Program-made: the position numbers and the translations under genes
The notes under the pieces: model-generated
Database searches by the model: none
What the model was told of the DNA's origin: nothing
Seen by the model: only the letters and a program-made list of their open reading frames with translations
Source of the DNA: Tagaea sp965279565
Lineage (GTDB): Bacteria > Pseudomonadota > Alphaproteobacteria > CACIAM-22H2
NCBI GenBank assembly: GCA_965279565.1
Contig: OZ257249.1
Location: 682,001-746,000 of the forward strand
Length of the DNA: 64,000 nt
Direction: 5' to 3'
Shown: positions 1 to 9,022 of the stretch, piece by piece
How the letters are laid out: each line of letters starts with the position of its first letter
How positions within the stretch are numbered: position 1 is the stretch's first letter

Positions 1-419
1 GCATCGTCCAGTTCGTGAAGGGGGCGTGGGACACCGGCGAGGCGCGCCTGCTCAAGCGCTTCCCCGAACTGTGCGAGATCCAGACGCTGGGCGAAGGCTT
101 CACGTGGGAGACGCAGGACAAGGCGCGCGACATCGCGGCGGCCGAGCGCGCCTGGACCGAGTCCAAACGCATGCTCGCCGACGAGAGCCTGCGCATGGTC
201 GTACTCGACGAGCTGAACATAGCACTCCGCAACGGCTATTTCCCGGTCGAACCGGTTCTCGAGGCGATCGCCGCGCGCCCGCCGATGCAGCATTGCGTGG
301 TCACGGGCCGCAATGCGCCGCAGGAAATGATCGACGCGGCCGACCTCGTGACCGAGATGACGATGGTCAAGCATCCGTTCCGCGACGGCATCAAGGCGCA
401 GGCGGGGGTCGAGTTCTAG
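1..419 (+). CDS. cobO: Corrinoid adenosyltransferase CobO (3' part; start lies left of window)
   Basis: The reading frame is open from base 3 and stops at 417-419, so only the C-terminal ~138 residues are visible. The fragment opens with the family's FVKGAWDTGE-like segment and later has DELN followed by a paired VVTGRNAP stretch, both typical of CobO/BtuR ATP:cob(I)alamin adenosyltransferases. The N-terminal P-loop is outside the window. The enzyme transfers the 5'-deoxyadenosyl group of ATP to cob(I)yrinic acid a,c-diamide in the cytoplasm. cobQ begins 4 nt after its stop, so the two are almost certainly co-transcribed. The identification is firm; the full length is unknown. Confidence 0.93.
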   Translation, partial: IVQFVKGAWDTGEARLLKRFPELCEIQTLGEGFTWETQDKARDIAAAERAWTESKRMLADESLRMVVLDELNIALRNGYFPVEPVLEAIAARPPMQHCVVTGRNAPQEMIDAADLVTEMTMVKHPFRDGIKAQAGVEF

Positions 420-423
420 GACG

Positions 424-1884
424 ATGGCCGCGCGCGCGCTCATGTTCCAGGGGACGGGGTCGGACGTCGGCAAGTCGCTGGTCGTCGCCGGCCTTGCGCG
501 CGCCTTCGCCAACCGCGGGCTCGCCGTGCGCCCGTTCAAGCCGCAGAACATGTCGAACAACGCCGCCGTCACCGCCGACGGCGGCGAAATCGGCCGCGCG
601 CAGGCCCTGCAGGCGCGCGCAGCCCGCGTGCCCGCGACCAGCGACATGAACCCGGTCCTGCTGAAGCCGCAGTCCGAGACCGGCGCGCAGATCGTCGTGC
701 AGGGCAAGGTCTTCGGCACGGCGCGCGCGGCGGCGTATCATGCACTCAAGCCGCAGCTGATGGCCCGCGTGCTGGAAAGCTTCGGAAGGCTCGCCGCCGG
801 GGCCGATCTCGTCCTCGTCGAGGGCGCCGGCTCGCCCGCCGAGATCAACCTGCGCGCGGGCGACATCGCCAACATGGGGTTCGCCGCGGCTGCCGACGTG
901 CCCGTCGTGCTGGTCGGCGATATCGACCGCGGCGGCGTGATCGCGTCCTTCGCCGGCACGATGGCGCTGCTGCAGCCCGACGAACGCGCGCGCGTGGCGG
1001 GCTGCATCGTCAACAAGTTCCGCGGCGACATCGCCCTGTTCGACGGCGGACGCCGGGCGATCGAGACGCATGCCGGGATCGCGTGCCTCGGCGTGATCCC
1101 GTGGTTCGCCGACGCGCGCCTGCTGCCGGCCGAGGATGGCGCTTCGCTGGGCGGCCGCTATGCCGCGCGCGACGGCGCCATCAAGATCCGCGTGCCGCGC
1201 CTGCCCTGCATCGCCAATTTCGACGATCTGGACCCGCTCGCGGCGGAGGCCGACGTCGATCTCGCTTTGCTCGAACCGGGCGAAGCGCTGCCGGGCGACT
1301 GCGATGCGGTGCTGCTGCCAGGTTCGAAGGCGACGATCGCCGATCTCGCCTTCCTGCGTGCGCAGGGCTGGGACATCGACATCGCGGCGCATGTGCGGCG
1401 CGGCGGGGCGCTCGTCGGCCTGTGCGGCGGCTACCAGATGCTCGGGCGTACGCTCGCCGATCCCAGCGGCATTGAAGGACCGGCAGGGACCGTGCCGGGC
1501 CTCGGCCTGCTGCCCGTCGATACGGTGCTTGCACCAGAAAAGACGCTGCGCGAAGTGCATGCACTCGACGCGCTGTCGGGCTGCGGCGTGCATGGCTACG
1601 AGATCCATCTCGGTCGCACGCAGGGCGGCGCGTCGCCGCTGCTGTCGCTCGACGGCCGCGCTGAGGGTGCTGTCTCCGTCGACGGGCGCGTCCGGGGCAG
1701 CTACATCCACGGCCTGTTCGCGTCGGACGCGTATCGCGCGCACTGGCTTGCCACGCTGCGCGCCGGGCGGAATTCCGGGTTCGCCTACGAGATGCAGGTG
1801 GAAGCCACGCTCGACCGGCTCGCCGCGCACATCGCCGCCGCCGTCGATCTCGACCGGCTGCTGGGGCTGGCGCGATGTCTCTAG
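424..1884 (+). CDS. cobQ: Cobyric acid synthase CobQ (glutamine-hydrolysing)
   Basis: 486 residues, the usual family length. It amidates carboxylates b, d, e and g of adenosylcobyrinic diamide using glutamine and ATP. The N-terminus carries the P-loop-like GTGSDVGKS (residues 10-18) of the dethiobiotin-synthetase-type ATPase domain. The C-terminal half is a class I glutamine amidotransferase with the nucleophile Cys334 in GLCGGYQ and His429 in SYIHGLF. It lies 4 nt behind cobO. Its TAG stop shares a CTAG with the stop of cobD on the opposite strand. If the pathway is the cobalt-early one, CbiP is the equivalent name. Confidence 0.96.
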   Translation: MAARALMFQGTGSDVGKSLVVAGLARAFANRGLAVRPFKPQNMSNNAAVTADGGEIGRAQALQARAARVPATSDMNPVLLKPQSETGAQIVVQGKVFGTARAAAYHALKPQLMARVLESFGRLAAGADLVLVEGAGSPAEINLRAGDIANMGFAAAADVPVVLVGDIDRGGVIASFAGTMALLQPDERARVAGCIVNKFRGDIALFDGGRRAIETHAGIACLGVIPWFADARLLPAEDGASLGGRYAARDGAIKIRVPRLPCIANFDDLDPLAAEADVDLALLEPGEALPGDCDAVLLPGSKATIADLAFLRAQGWDIDIAAHVRRGGALVGLCGGYQMLGRTLADPSGIEGPAGTVPGLGLLPVDTVLAPEKTLREVHALDALSGCGVHGYEIHLGRTQGGASPLLSLDGRAEGAVSVDGRVRGSYIHGLFASDAYRAHWLATLRAGRNSGFAYEMQVEATLDRLAAHIAAAVDLDRLLGLARCL

Positions 1885-2882
1885 AGCAGCAGCATCATCC
1901 GGCCGGTGGCCAGCGCCCCGATCAGGCCCGCCTGCACGAGGCACGCGACCACGAACAGCCAGAGTGCCCGGCGCATGTCCGCGACGTTGGCGCGCGCCCG
2001 GCCGCTGCCGATCCACGGATCGTCGACGAGCGTGCTGCCGTAGCGCCGCGGTCCCGCGATGGCAAGATCGAGGGCGCCGGCGAAGGCCCCCTCCGGCCAG
2101 CCGGCATTGACCGAGCGGTGCTTGCGCGCGTCCTTGAACGCGATGCGCAGGGCCGCGAAGGGTCGCGCACCGGGTGCAACGAACGCGGCGAATGCGACGA
2201 TCAGCGCGCTGAGGCGGGCCGGCACGAAATTCATCGCCGTATCCAGGCGCGCGGCGAAGCGGCCGAAATCGATATAGCGCTCGTTGCGGTGCGCGATCAT
2301 CGAATCGAGCGTATTGACCGCCTTGAACGCGAAAAGCCCCGGCAGGCCGAACAGCGCGAACCAGAAGACCGGTGCGACGACCGCGTCGGAGAAATTCTCG
2401 GCGAGCGATTCGATCCCCGCGCGCGCTACGCCATGCACGTCGAGGCTTTCCGGATCGCGGCCCACGATCGCCGCGACGGCGCGACGGCCGCCGACGAGCC
2501 CCTCCTTGTCGAGCGCGCTCGCGACGGCCGCGACATGCGCATAGAGCGAGCGCTGCGCGATCAGGACCGACGCGACGAACGCCTCCAGCATCCAGCCCCA
2601 CCACCGGCCGCGCGAAACGAGCAGGATCGACCAGCCCGCCGCCGTCGCGACGCCCACGACCAGCACCACCGTCAGCGCGCCGCGCGCGCGCAGGTCGCCG
2701 GACCCGCGCTGCGGGCGGTTGAGCCGCGTCTCGAGCGCCGAGACCATCCGGCCGAGCCACTGCACCGGATGGCCGATCCGGCCGAGCAGGAAGCGCATCT
2801 CGCCGAACGCGGCGTCGAGCGCCAGGGCCGCCAGCAGCACGAGCAGCGGTTCGAAGGGCGGCGGGGCGGGAAGAATCGACAT
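1881..2882 (-). CDS. cobD: Adenosylcobinamide-phosphate synthase CobD/CbiB
   Basis: An integral membrane protein that attaches the aminopropanol (phosphate) arm to adenosylcobyric acid. Hallmarks are the N-terminal GRIGHPVQWLGRM segment, the central GIESLAENFSDAVVAPVFW stretch and KAVNTLDSMI, plus several hydrophobic helices. I place the start at the ATG at 2882 (333 aa). The frame stays open to a TTG at 2918, but that would leave too little room for the divergent cbiX leader. It runs opposite to the rest of the locus, tail-to-tail with cobQ and head-to-head with cbiX (53 nt apart). Confidence 0.94.
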   Translation of the reverse strand: MSILPAPPPFEPLLVLLAALALDAAFGEMRFLLGRIGHPVQWLGRMVSALETRLNRPQRGSGDLRARGALTVVLVVGVATAAGWSILLVSRGRWWGWMLEAFVASVLIAQRSLYAHVAAVASALDKEGLVGGRRAVAAIVGRDPESLDVHGVARAGIESLAENFSDAVVAPVFWFALFGLPGLFAFKAVNTLDSMIAHRNERYIDFGRFAARLDTAMNFVPARLSALIVAFAAFVAPGARPFAALRIAFKDARKHRSVNAGWPEGAFAGALDLAIAGPRRYGSTLVDDPWIGSGRARANVADMRRALWLFVVACLVQAGLIGALATGRMMLLL

Positions 2883-2935
2883 GTCCGCGAGAGTGACGCG
2901 CGGCGTATACTTGGTCAACGCACGAGGAGTGGAAG

Positions 2936-3946
2936 ATGAACGAACCCGCCGTGATGATCTGCGGCCACGGGAGCCGGGATACCGACGCCATACGCCAGTT
3001 CGACGCGATGGTCGGGGCCCTGCGCGCCCGCCTGCCCGGCCGCGAGGTGGGTTCCGGCTTCCTCGAATTCGCGCGCCCGATCATCCGCGAGGGGCTCGAC
3101 GCGCTGAAGGCCAAGGGGGCAACGAGAATTCTTGCGCTGCCGGCGATGCTGTTCGCGGCCGGCCACGTCAAGAACGACCTGCCGTGGGAGCTCAACACCT
3201 GGGCTGCCGAGAACCCGGGCGTGAAGGTCGAGTTCGGCCGCGATCTCGCCATCGACCTGAAGCTGATCGAGGCGGCCAAACAGCGTATCGAGGAGGCCGA
3301 GGCGAAGGCGACCCGGCCGGCCACGCGCGAGGAAACGCTTCTGGTCGTCGTCGGACGCGGCACGAACGATCCCGACGCGAACTCGAACGTCGCCAAGATC
3401 GCGCGCATGCTGTGGGAGGGGATGGGCTTCGGCTGGGCGACGGTCGCCTATTCCGGCGTGGCGCACCCGCGCACCAACGAATGCCTGTCGCGCGTCGTGC
3501 GGCTCGGCTTCCGGCGCATCATCGTGTTCCCGTATTTCCTGTTCGACGGGATTCTCGTGAAGCGCATCTACGAGCAGACGCAGGAAGTCGCTTCCGTCAA
3601 CGCGGACGTCGAGTTCGTCAGGGCCGACTATCTCAACGCGCACGACAAGGTCGTCGACGCGTTCCTCGAACGGCTGGCGGAGATCGACCGCGGCCAGACG
3701 GCGATGAACTGCATGGTCTGCAAGTACCGCACGCAGATCGTCGGCTACGAGGCCGACGTGGGTGCCGTGCAGGCGGGCCACCACCTGCATGTGCGCGGCA
3801 TCGGCACCGACGGCGATCACGGGCATTCGCATGGACACGATCACGGGCACGACCACGGACACCACCACCATCACGGCCACGACCATTCCCACGATCACGG
3901 GCATCACCATGGCCACGACCACGCGCATCCGCACAAGCACCGCTAG
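2936..3946 (+). CDS. cbiX: Sirohydrochlorin cobaltochelatase CbiX, long form with Fe-S motif and His-rich tail
   Basis: 336 residues with two chelatase-like halves: GHGSRD near residue 11 and GRGTNDPDAN near 142. It inserts Co(II) into sirohydrochlorin, the committing step of the cobalt-early route. Residues 257-262 read Met-Asn-Cys-Met-Val-Cys, an MXCXXC motif known from Bacillus megaterium CbiX, where it binds a 4Fe-4S cluster. The last 43 residues (294-336) contain 24 histidines alternating with Gly/Asp, a probable metal store. A good AGGAG precedes the ATG. The next gene, cbiC, starts 3 nt after the stop. Confidence 0.92.
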   Translation: MNEPAVMICGHGSRDTDAIRQFDAMVGALRARLPGREVGSGFLEFARPIIREGLDALKAKGATRILALPAMLFAAGHVKNDLPWELNTWAAENPGVKVEFGRDLAIDLKLIEAAKQRIEEAEAKATRPATREETLLVVVGRGTNDPDANSNVAKIARMLWEGMGFGWATVAYSGVAHPRTNECLSRVVRLGFRRIIVFPYFLFDGILVKRIYEQTQEVASVNADVEFVRADYLNAHDKVVDAFLERLAEIDRGQTAMNCMVCKYRTQIVGYEADVGAVQAGHHLHVRGIGTDGDHGHSHGHDHGHDHGHHHHHGHDHSHDHGHHHGHDHAHPHKHR

Positions 3947-3949
3947 GCG

Positions 3950-4591
3950 ATGATCGACTATCTGCGCGACCCGGCCGAGATCTACCGGCGCTCCTTCGCG
4001 ACGATCCGGGCGGAGGCGAAGCTCGACCAGTTCGCGCCCGACGTGGCGGCGATGGCGCTGCGGGTTGCACACGCATGCGGCATGGCCGACGTGGCCGAAG
4101 CGCTCGTCGCGACCGCCGACGTGGCGGCGAAGGCACGCGCGGCCCTTGCCGCGGGTGCGCCGATCCTGTGCGACGCGTCGATGGTGGCGCACGGCATCCA
4201 GCGCCGCCGCCTGCCGGCGGACAACGAGATCGTCTGCCTCGTCGACACGCCGGAAGCAGCCGCCCGCGCGGCCGAGCTGCGTTCCACGCGCTCGGCCGCC
4301 GCGGTCGATCTGTGGGGGCCGCGCCTTGCCGGGGCTGTCGTCGCGATCGGCAACGCGCCCACCGCCCTGTTCCGCCTGCTCGAGAATCTCGATATTGGCG
4401 GGCCGCACCCGGCAGCCGTCTTCGCATTCCCGGTCGGTTTCGTCGGCGCAGTCGAGTCCAAGCAGGCGCTGGTCGAGAATCCGCGCGGGCTTTCCTTCGT
4501 CACGCTGCCCGGCCGGCGCGGCGGCAGCGCCATGGCGGCCGCCTGCGTCAACGCGATCTCCGGCAATGCCGAGGAAGGGGCCGGCGCATGA
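3950..4591 (+). CDS. cbiC: Precorrin-8X / cobalt-precorrin-8 methylmutase
   Basis: 213 residues, the normal size. It moves the C11 methyl to C12, giving (cobalt-)hydrogenobyrinate/cobyrinate. The catalytic histidine is His41 in RVAHACGM. The segments LCDASMVAHGI, GNAPTALFRLLE and FPVGFVGAVESK are family signatures. It sits between cbiX and cobL; its TGA stop overlaps the ATG of cobL (ATGA), so translation is probably coupled. It is called CobH in the aerobic nomenclature. I use cbiC because CbiX, CbiD and CbiG are encoded beside it. Confidence 0.95.
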   Translation: MIDYLRDPAEIYRRSFATIRAEAKLDQFAPDVAAMALRVAHACGMADVAEALVATADVAAKARAALAAGAPILCDASMVAHGIQRRRLPADNEIVCLVDTPEAAARAAELRSTRSAAAVDLWGPRLAGAVVAIGNAPTALFRLLENLDIGGPHPAAVFAFPVGFVGAVESKQALVENPRGLSFVTLPGRRGGSAMAAACVNAISGNAEEGAGA

Positions 4592-5793
4592 GCGCCTGGC
4601 TCCATGTCGTGGGTATCGGCGAGGACGGGCTTGCCGGCCTGTCGGCAGCCGCGCGCGCGACGGTCGAGGCCGCCGAGTTCCTGTTCGGCGGCAAGCGGCA
4701 TCTCGCGTTCGTACCGGACACGAAGGCCGAGAAGATCGTCTGGGACAGCCCGCTGGGCGCCACGCTGGATGCAGTCGCGGCGAAGCGCGGGTCGCGCGTC
4801 GTCGTGCTCGCCTCGGGCGATCCGATGTGGTTCGGTGCGGGTGCCACGCTCGCCCGCCGTTTTCCGGCCGACGAGATACACGTCTTGCCCCACCTGTCGT
4901 CCTTTGCGTTGGCCGCTTCGCGGCTCGTCTGGCCGCTTGGCGACTGCACGACGCTGTCGCTGCACGGACGACCGCTGGCACCGCTTGCCCTGCACCTTGC
5001 CGATGGCGTGCGGATCATCGCGCTTACGCACGACGGCGCTTCGCCCGCCGCGATCGCCGCGTTCCTCGCCGCGCGCGGCTTCGGCGCTTCGCGGCTGGTC
5101 GCGTTCGAACGCGTCGGCGGCCCGGCCGAACGGCGGATCGAATCGCCTGCCGCCGGCTGGCCGCAAGACCGGCTCGACGAACTCAACATCCTCGCCATCG
5201 AATGCGTCGCGGGCACCGATGCGCGCCCGCTGCCGCGCCTTGCCGGCCTGCCCGACGATTGTTTCGAGCATGACGGCCAGCTCACCAAGCGCGCGGTGCG
5301 CGCGGCCACGCTCGCGGCCCTGTCGCCGCTGCCCGGACAGCTCCTGTGGGATGTGGGGGCCGGCAACGGCTCGGTCGCCATCGAATGGCTGCGCGCGGCC
5401 CCGCGCCTGCGCGCCGTCGCGATCGAACGCGATGCCGCACGGCTTGCCCGCATCGCACGCAATGCCGAAACGCTCGGCGTGCCCGAACTGCAGATCGTCG
5501 CCGGCGAAGCCCCGGCAGCGCTGGACGGACTTCCCGCCCCCGACGCCGTCTTCGTCGGCGGCGGTGCTTCGATGCCCGGGCTGGTGGAGCGCTGCTGGGC
5601 AGCACTCAAGCCCGGCGGGATTCTCGTCGCCAATGCCGTGACGCTCGAAAGCGAGGCCGTGCTTGCCGCCCGGTTCGCGAGCCACGGCGGCGAGATGACG
5701 CGTCTTGCGGTTTCGCATGCCGAGAAGGTCGGCCCGCATCACGGCTGGCGCGCGGCGATGCCGGTCACGCAGCTTGCGGCGCGCAAGCCATGA
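4588..5793 (+). CDS. cobL: Precorrin-6Y C5,C15-methyltransferase (decarboxylating), CbiE-CbiT fusion
   Basis: 401 residues combining two SAM-dependent enzymes. Residues ~1-200 are the CbiE-type class III tetrapyrrole methylase (VVGIGEDGL near the N-terminus, ASGDPMWFG). Residues ~205-401 are the CbiT class I methyltransferase with glycine-rich motif D255-VGAGNG. Together they methylate C5 and C15 and remove the acetate side chain on ring C. The ATG at 4588 overlaps the cbiC stop, and its own stop overlaps the cobI start, again as ATGA. Longer frames upstream of 4588 run antisense-free through cbiC and are not used. Confidence 0.95.
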   Translation: MSAWLHVVGIGEDGLAGLSAAARATVEAAEFLFGGKRHLAFVPDTKAEKIVWDSPLGATLDAVAAKRGSRVVVLASGDPMWFGAGATLARRFPADEIHVLPHLSSFALAASRLVWPLGDCTTLSLHGRPLAPLALHLADGVRIIALTHDGASPAAIAAFLAARGFGASRLVAFERVGGPAERRIESPAAGWPQDRLDELNILAIECVAGTDARPLPRLAGLPDDCFEHDGQLTKRAVRAATLAALSPLPGQLLWDVGAGNGSVAIEWLRAAPRLRAVAIERDAARLARIARNAETLGVPELQIVAGEAPAALDGLPAPDAVFVGGGASMPGLVERCWAALKPGGILVANAVTLESEAVLAARFASHGGEMTRLAVSHAEKVGPHHGWRAAMPVTQLAARKP

Positions 5794-6494
5794 CCGGCAC
5801 GCTCTACGGCATCGGTGTCGGTCCCGGCGATCCCGAACTTCTGACGCTGAAGGCCGTGCGCCTGATCGCCGCGTGCGACGTGATCGCCTACCCGGCACCC
5901 GAGGAAGGCATGTCGCTCGCGCGCGCGATCGCGGCCCCGCATATTCCCGCCGGCAAGATCGAGTGCGCAGTGCGCCTGCCCATCGAGATCGCGCGCCATC
6001 CCGCACGCGACGCGTACGATGCCGGGGCCGTGGCGATCGCCGCACATCTGGAAGCCGGGCGCGACGTGGCGCTGCTGTGCCTCGGCGATCCGCTCTTCTA
6101 CGGCTCGTACATGTATCTGCATGCGCGCCTGGCCGAATGCTTCGAGTGCCGGATCGTGCCCGGCATCACGTCGTTCGCGGCGTCGGCCGCCCTTGCCGGC
6201 CATGCCATCGCCGCGCGCGAGGACAGCGTGGCCGTGGTTCCCGCGACATTGCCAGACGAGGAAGTCGAGCGCCGCATCGCGACGCACGATTCGCTCGTGT
6301 TCCTCAAACTCGGCCGGCATTTCGGCCGGCTGCGTGCACTTCTGGCCCGGCTCGGCCTTGCCGACGGGGCCGTCTATGTCGAGCGCGCGGGCATGGATGG
6401 CGAGCGACGGATGGCGCTTGCCGATGCGACCGGCGACACGGCTCCCTATTTCTCGCTGGTCCTCATGCACCGGCGCAAGGCGGCGTGGCGATGA
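5790..6494 (+). CDS. cobI: Precorrin-2 / cobalt-factor II C20-methyltransferase
   Basis: 234 residues of the tetrapyrrole methylase fold. It adds the C20 methyl from SAM to the product of CbiX. The SAM-binding N-terminus GIGVGPGDPELLTLKA, the LCLGDPLFYGSYMY loop and PGITSFAA are diagnostic for CobI/CbiL. It overlaps cobL by ATGA at the start and the cbiG-cobJ fusion by ATGA at the end, so it sits inside a tightly coupled series of five genes. Confidence 0.95.
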   Translation: MTGTLYGIGVGPGDPELLTLKAVRLIAACDVIAYPAPEEGMSLARAIAAPHIPAGKIECAVRLPIEIARHPARDAYDAGAVAIAAHLEAGRDVALLCLGDPLFYGSYMYLHARLAECFECRIVPGITSFAASAALAGHAIAAREDSVAVVPATLPDEEVERRIATHDSLVFLKLGRHFGRLRALLARLGLADGAVYVERAGMDGERRMALADATGDTAPYFSLVLMHRRKAAWR

Positions 6495-8257
6495 AGCCGG
6501 CACTGGTCTGCCTCACCGCCGACGGGATGGCTCTGGCCCGGCGCCTCGACGGCGAAGTCCACGGTCTCGCGGGCCGCACGAATGGCGCGGACGTGACGTT
6601 CGCCGACGCGACCGCGCATGTCGCTTCCCTGTTCGCTGCCGGCCGGGCCATCGTCGGCTTCTGTGCAGCGGGCATCCTGATCCGCGCGATTGCCCCGCTG
6701 CTTGCCGACAAGACGCGCGAGCCGCCGGTCGTCGCCGTGTCGGCCGACGGCGCGCATGTCGTCCCGCTGCTCGGCGGACATCGGGGTGCCAACGCGCTGG
6801 CGCGCGAAATCGCCGCCATCCTCGGCGGCAACGCCGCGGTGACGACGGCGGGCGACACGAAGATCGGCGTGTCGCTCGACGAGCCGCCGCCGGGCTGGCG
6901 CATCGCCAATCACGAGGCGATCAAGGGCTTTGCCGCCGCCCTGATCGCGGGTGAAGCAGTGCGGATCGACGGCGACGCGCCGTGGCTCGCGGGGCTAAAG
7001 CGCGACAATTCGGCAGCGCGCACCATCCGCATCACGCATCTGTCCGATGTCGGTTCGCCCGACCGGCTCGTCTACCATCCGCCTGTACTCGCCATCGGCG
7101 TGGGTGCCGAGCGCGGAACCGCCGACGTCGAAGTCGAAACACTGGCGCGTGCCACGCTCGCCGATGCCGGCCTGTCGTCCGAAGCCGTCGCCTGCATCGT
7201 GTCGCTCGATCTCAAATCCGACGAAGGCGCCATCCTGAAGCTGGCGGAAACGTTCGGCGTGCCGGCGCGCTTCTTCGATGCCGCCACGTTGGCGAAGGAA
7301 GAGCCCCGCGTGTCGCAGCCGTCCGAGTATGTGCGCGCGGCCGTCGGCACGCCGTCGGTGGCCGAAGCGGCTTCCCTCGCCGCCGCCGGTCCGGACGGCC
7401 GCCTCGTCGTGCCCAAGCGCAAATCCGCGCGCGCGACCTGTGCGGTGGCGCTTGCAGCCTCCCCCGTCGACCCGAGCGCGATCGGCCGCGCACGCGGGCA
7501 TCTCGAAATCGTCGGTATCGGCCCCGGTTCCGACGGCTGGCGCACGCCGGACGCAAGCGAAGCGCTGCGCCTTGCCGACGCCGTCGTCGGTTACGGGCTC
7601 TATCTCGACCTCGTCGCCGGCCTGATCGCGGGCAAGCCGCGCCACCAGACGGATCTCGGCGACGAGACCGGCCGCGTGGAGCGGGCACTGGCACTTGCCG
7701 CCGAAGGAAAGCGCGTGGCGCTCGTCTGCTCGGGCGACGCCGGCATCTACGCGCTCGCCACGCTCGCCTTCGAGCGGATGGACAAGGGCGATCCTTCGTG
7801 GCGGCGCGTCGGCGTGCGCGTGTGTCCGGGGATCTCGGCGCTGCAGGCCGCAGCGGCACGCCTGGGCGCCCCGCTCGGCCACGATTTCTGCGCGATTTCG
7901 CTCTCGGACCTGCTCACGCCGGTTGCCGACATCGAGCGCCGGCTGCAGGCCGCCGCGGCCGGCGATTTTGTCGTCGCGTTCTACAATCCCGCCTCGCAGC
8001 GCCGGCGCACACTGCTGCCGCACGCGCGCGAGATCCTGCTGGCCGCGCGCGGCCCCGAAACGCCAGTCGCCCTCGCCCGCAACCTCGGCCGCGACGGCGA
8101 GGCGGTGACGATCCACCGGCTCGGCGACGACTGGGTCGAGGCGGTCGACATGCTCACGCTCGTGCTGGTCGGCAGCACCGCCACGCGCAAGCTCGATCTG
8201 GCGGACGGGGCCCGCCTCTACACGCCGCGCGGCTACGAACGCAAGGAACCGGCATGA
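6491..8257 (+). CDS. cbiG-cobJ: CbiG-CobJ fusion: cobalt-precorrin-5A hydrolase + C17-methyltransferase
   Basis: 588 residues. The N-terminal ~330 residues match CbiG: GFCAAGILIRAIAPLL, LLGGHRGANALA and the C-terminal CbiG part with GVGAERGT. CbiG opens the delta-lactone and releases acetaldehyde in the oxygen-independent route. From about residue 337 a second domain starts with EIVGIGPGSDGWRTP and continues with the CobJ/CbiH signatures VCSGDAGIYALA and YNPASQRRR. It methylates C17 with ring contraction. The two activities are consecutive in the pathway. Both ends overlap neighbours by ATGA. Confidence 0.93.
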   Translation: MKPALVCLTADGMALARRLDGEVHGLAGRTNGADVTFADATAHVASLFAAGRAIVGFCAAGILIRAIAPLLADKTREPPVVAVSADGAHVVPLLGGHRGANALAREIAAILGGNAAVTTAGDTKIGVSLDEPPPGWRIANHEAIKGFAAALIAGEAVRIDGDAPWLAGLKRDNSAARTIRITHLSDVGSPDRLVYHPPVLAIGVGAERGTADVEVETLARATLADAGLSSEAVACIVSLDLKSDEGAILKLAETFGVPARFFDAATLAKEEPRVSQPSEYVRAAVGTPSVAEAASLAAAGPDGRLVVPKRKSARATCAVALAASPVDPSAIGRARGHLEIVGIGPGSDGWRTPDASEALRLADAVVGYGLYLDLVAGLIAGKPRHQTDLGDETGRVERALALAAEGKRVALVCSGDAGIYALATLAFERMDKGDPSWRRVGVRVCPGISALQAAAARLGAPLGHDFCAISLSDLLTPVADIERRLQAAAAGDFVVAFYNPASQRRRTLLPHAREILLAARGPETPVALARNLGRDGEAVTIHRLGDDWVEAVDMLTLVLVGSTATRKLDLADGARLYTPRGYERKEPA

Positions 8258-9021
8258 CCGTCCATTTCATCGGGGCCGGGCCGGGTGCGCCCGATCTCAT
8301 CACCGTGCGCGGGCTGCGCCTCGTCGAGGCGGCCGATCTCGTGCTCTATGCGGGTTCGCTCGTTCCCGAAGAAGTCGTCGCCGCGCGCCGCAAGGGCGTC
8401 GAGGCGGTCGATACCGCACCGCTCGATCTCGACGCCATCGTCGCGCGCATGGAAGCGGCGCACGCGAAGGGCTGGAACGTCGCGCGCGTTCATTCGGGCG
8501 ATCCGTCGCTCTACGGCGCCATCGCCGAACAGATGCGCCGGCTCGATGTACTCGGCATCCCCTACGGCATCGTGCCCGGCGTGCCGGCCTTCGCCGCGAT
8601 GGCGGCCGCGATGAAGCGCGAACTGACGCTGCCCGGCGTTGTCCAGAGCGTCGTGCTGACGCGCACGGCGACGCGCGCCTCGGCCATGCCGCCGGGCGAG
8701 GATCTGGCCACGTTCGCGAAATCCGGTGCCACGCTCGCCATCCATCTTTCCATCGCCAATCTCGCCAAGGTCGTGCGCGAACTGGCCCCGCTCTACGGCT
8801 CCGACTGCCCGGTCGCGATCGGCTGGCGCGTCAGCTGGCCCGACGAGAAATTCCTGTTCGGCACGCTCGCCGATATCCGCGGCAAGGTGAAGGAAGAGGG
8901 CCTGACGCGCACGGCCCTGATCCTGGTCGGGCGCGGCCTTGCCGCCGACGTCGCGGCCGGCGACAGCCGTCTCTACGCCGCCGACCACAGCCACGTGCTG
9001 CGGCCCCGCGCGAAGCCCTAG
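8254..9021 (+). CDS. cobM: Precorrin-4 / cobalt-precorrin-4 C11-methyltransferase
   Basis: 255 residues. The N-terminus HFIGAGPGAPDLITVRG, the LVLYAGSLVPEEV segment, HSGDPSLYGA and PGVPAFAAMA identify CobM/CbiF of the tetrapyrrole methylase family. It transfers a methyl from SAM to C11. It is the last gene of the plus-strand block starting at cbiX and overlaps the cbiG-cobJ stop by ATGA. The TAG stop lies 1 nt before the stop of the convergent amidohydrolase gene, leaving no room for a terminator. Confidence 0.95.
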   Translation: MTVHFIGAGPGAPDLITVRGLRLVEAADLVLYAGSLVPEEVVAARRKGVEAVDTAPLDLDAIVARMEAAHAKGWNVARVHSGDPSLYGAIAEQMRRLDVLGIPYGIVPGVPAFAAMAAAMKRELTLPGVVQSVVLTRTATRASAMPPGEDLATFAKSGATLAIHLSIANLAKVVRELAPLYGSDCPVAIGWRVSWPDEKFLFGTLADIRGKVKEEGLTRTALILVGRGLAADVAAGDSRLYAADHSHVLRPRAKP

Positions 9022-9022
9022 C

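Noticed and set aside
391..3408. A 1005-codon open frame on the minus strand across cobQ, cobD and cbiX
   Set aside because: It runs antisense to clearly recognised genes, is Arg/Ala/Gly-rich and matches no family; high GC content produces long shadow frames.
3812..3943. Repetitive GGCCACGACCAC-type stretch as a CRISPR or satellite repeat
   Set aside because: It is the coding sequence of the histidine-rich tail of CbiX, in frame to the stop.
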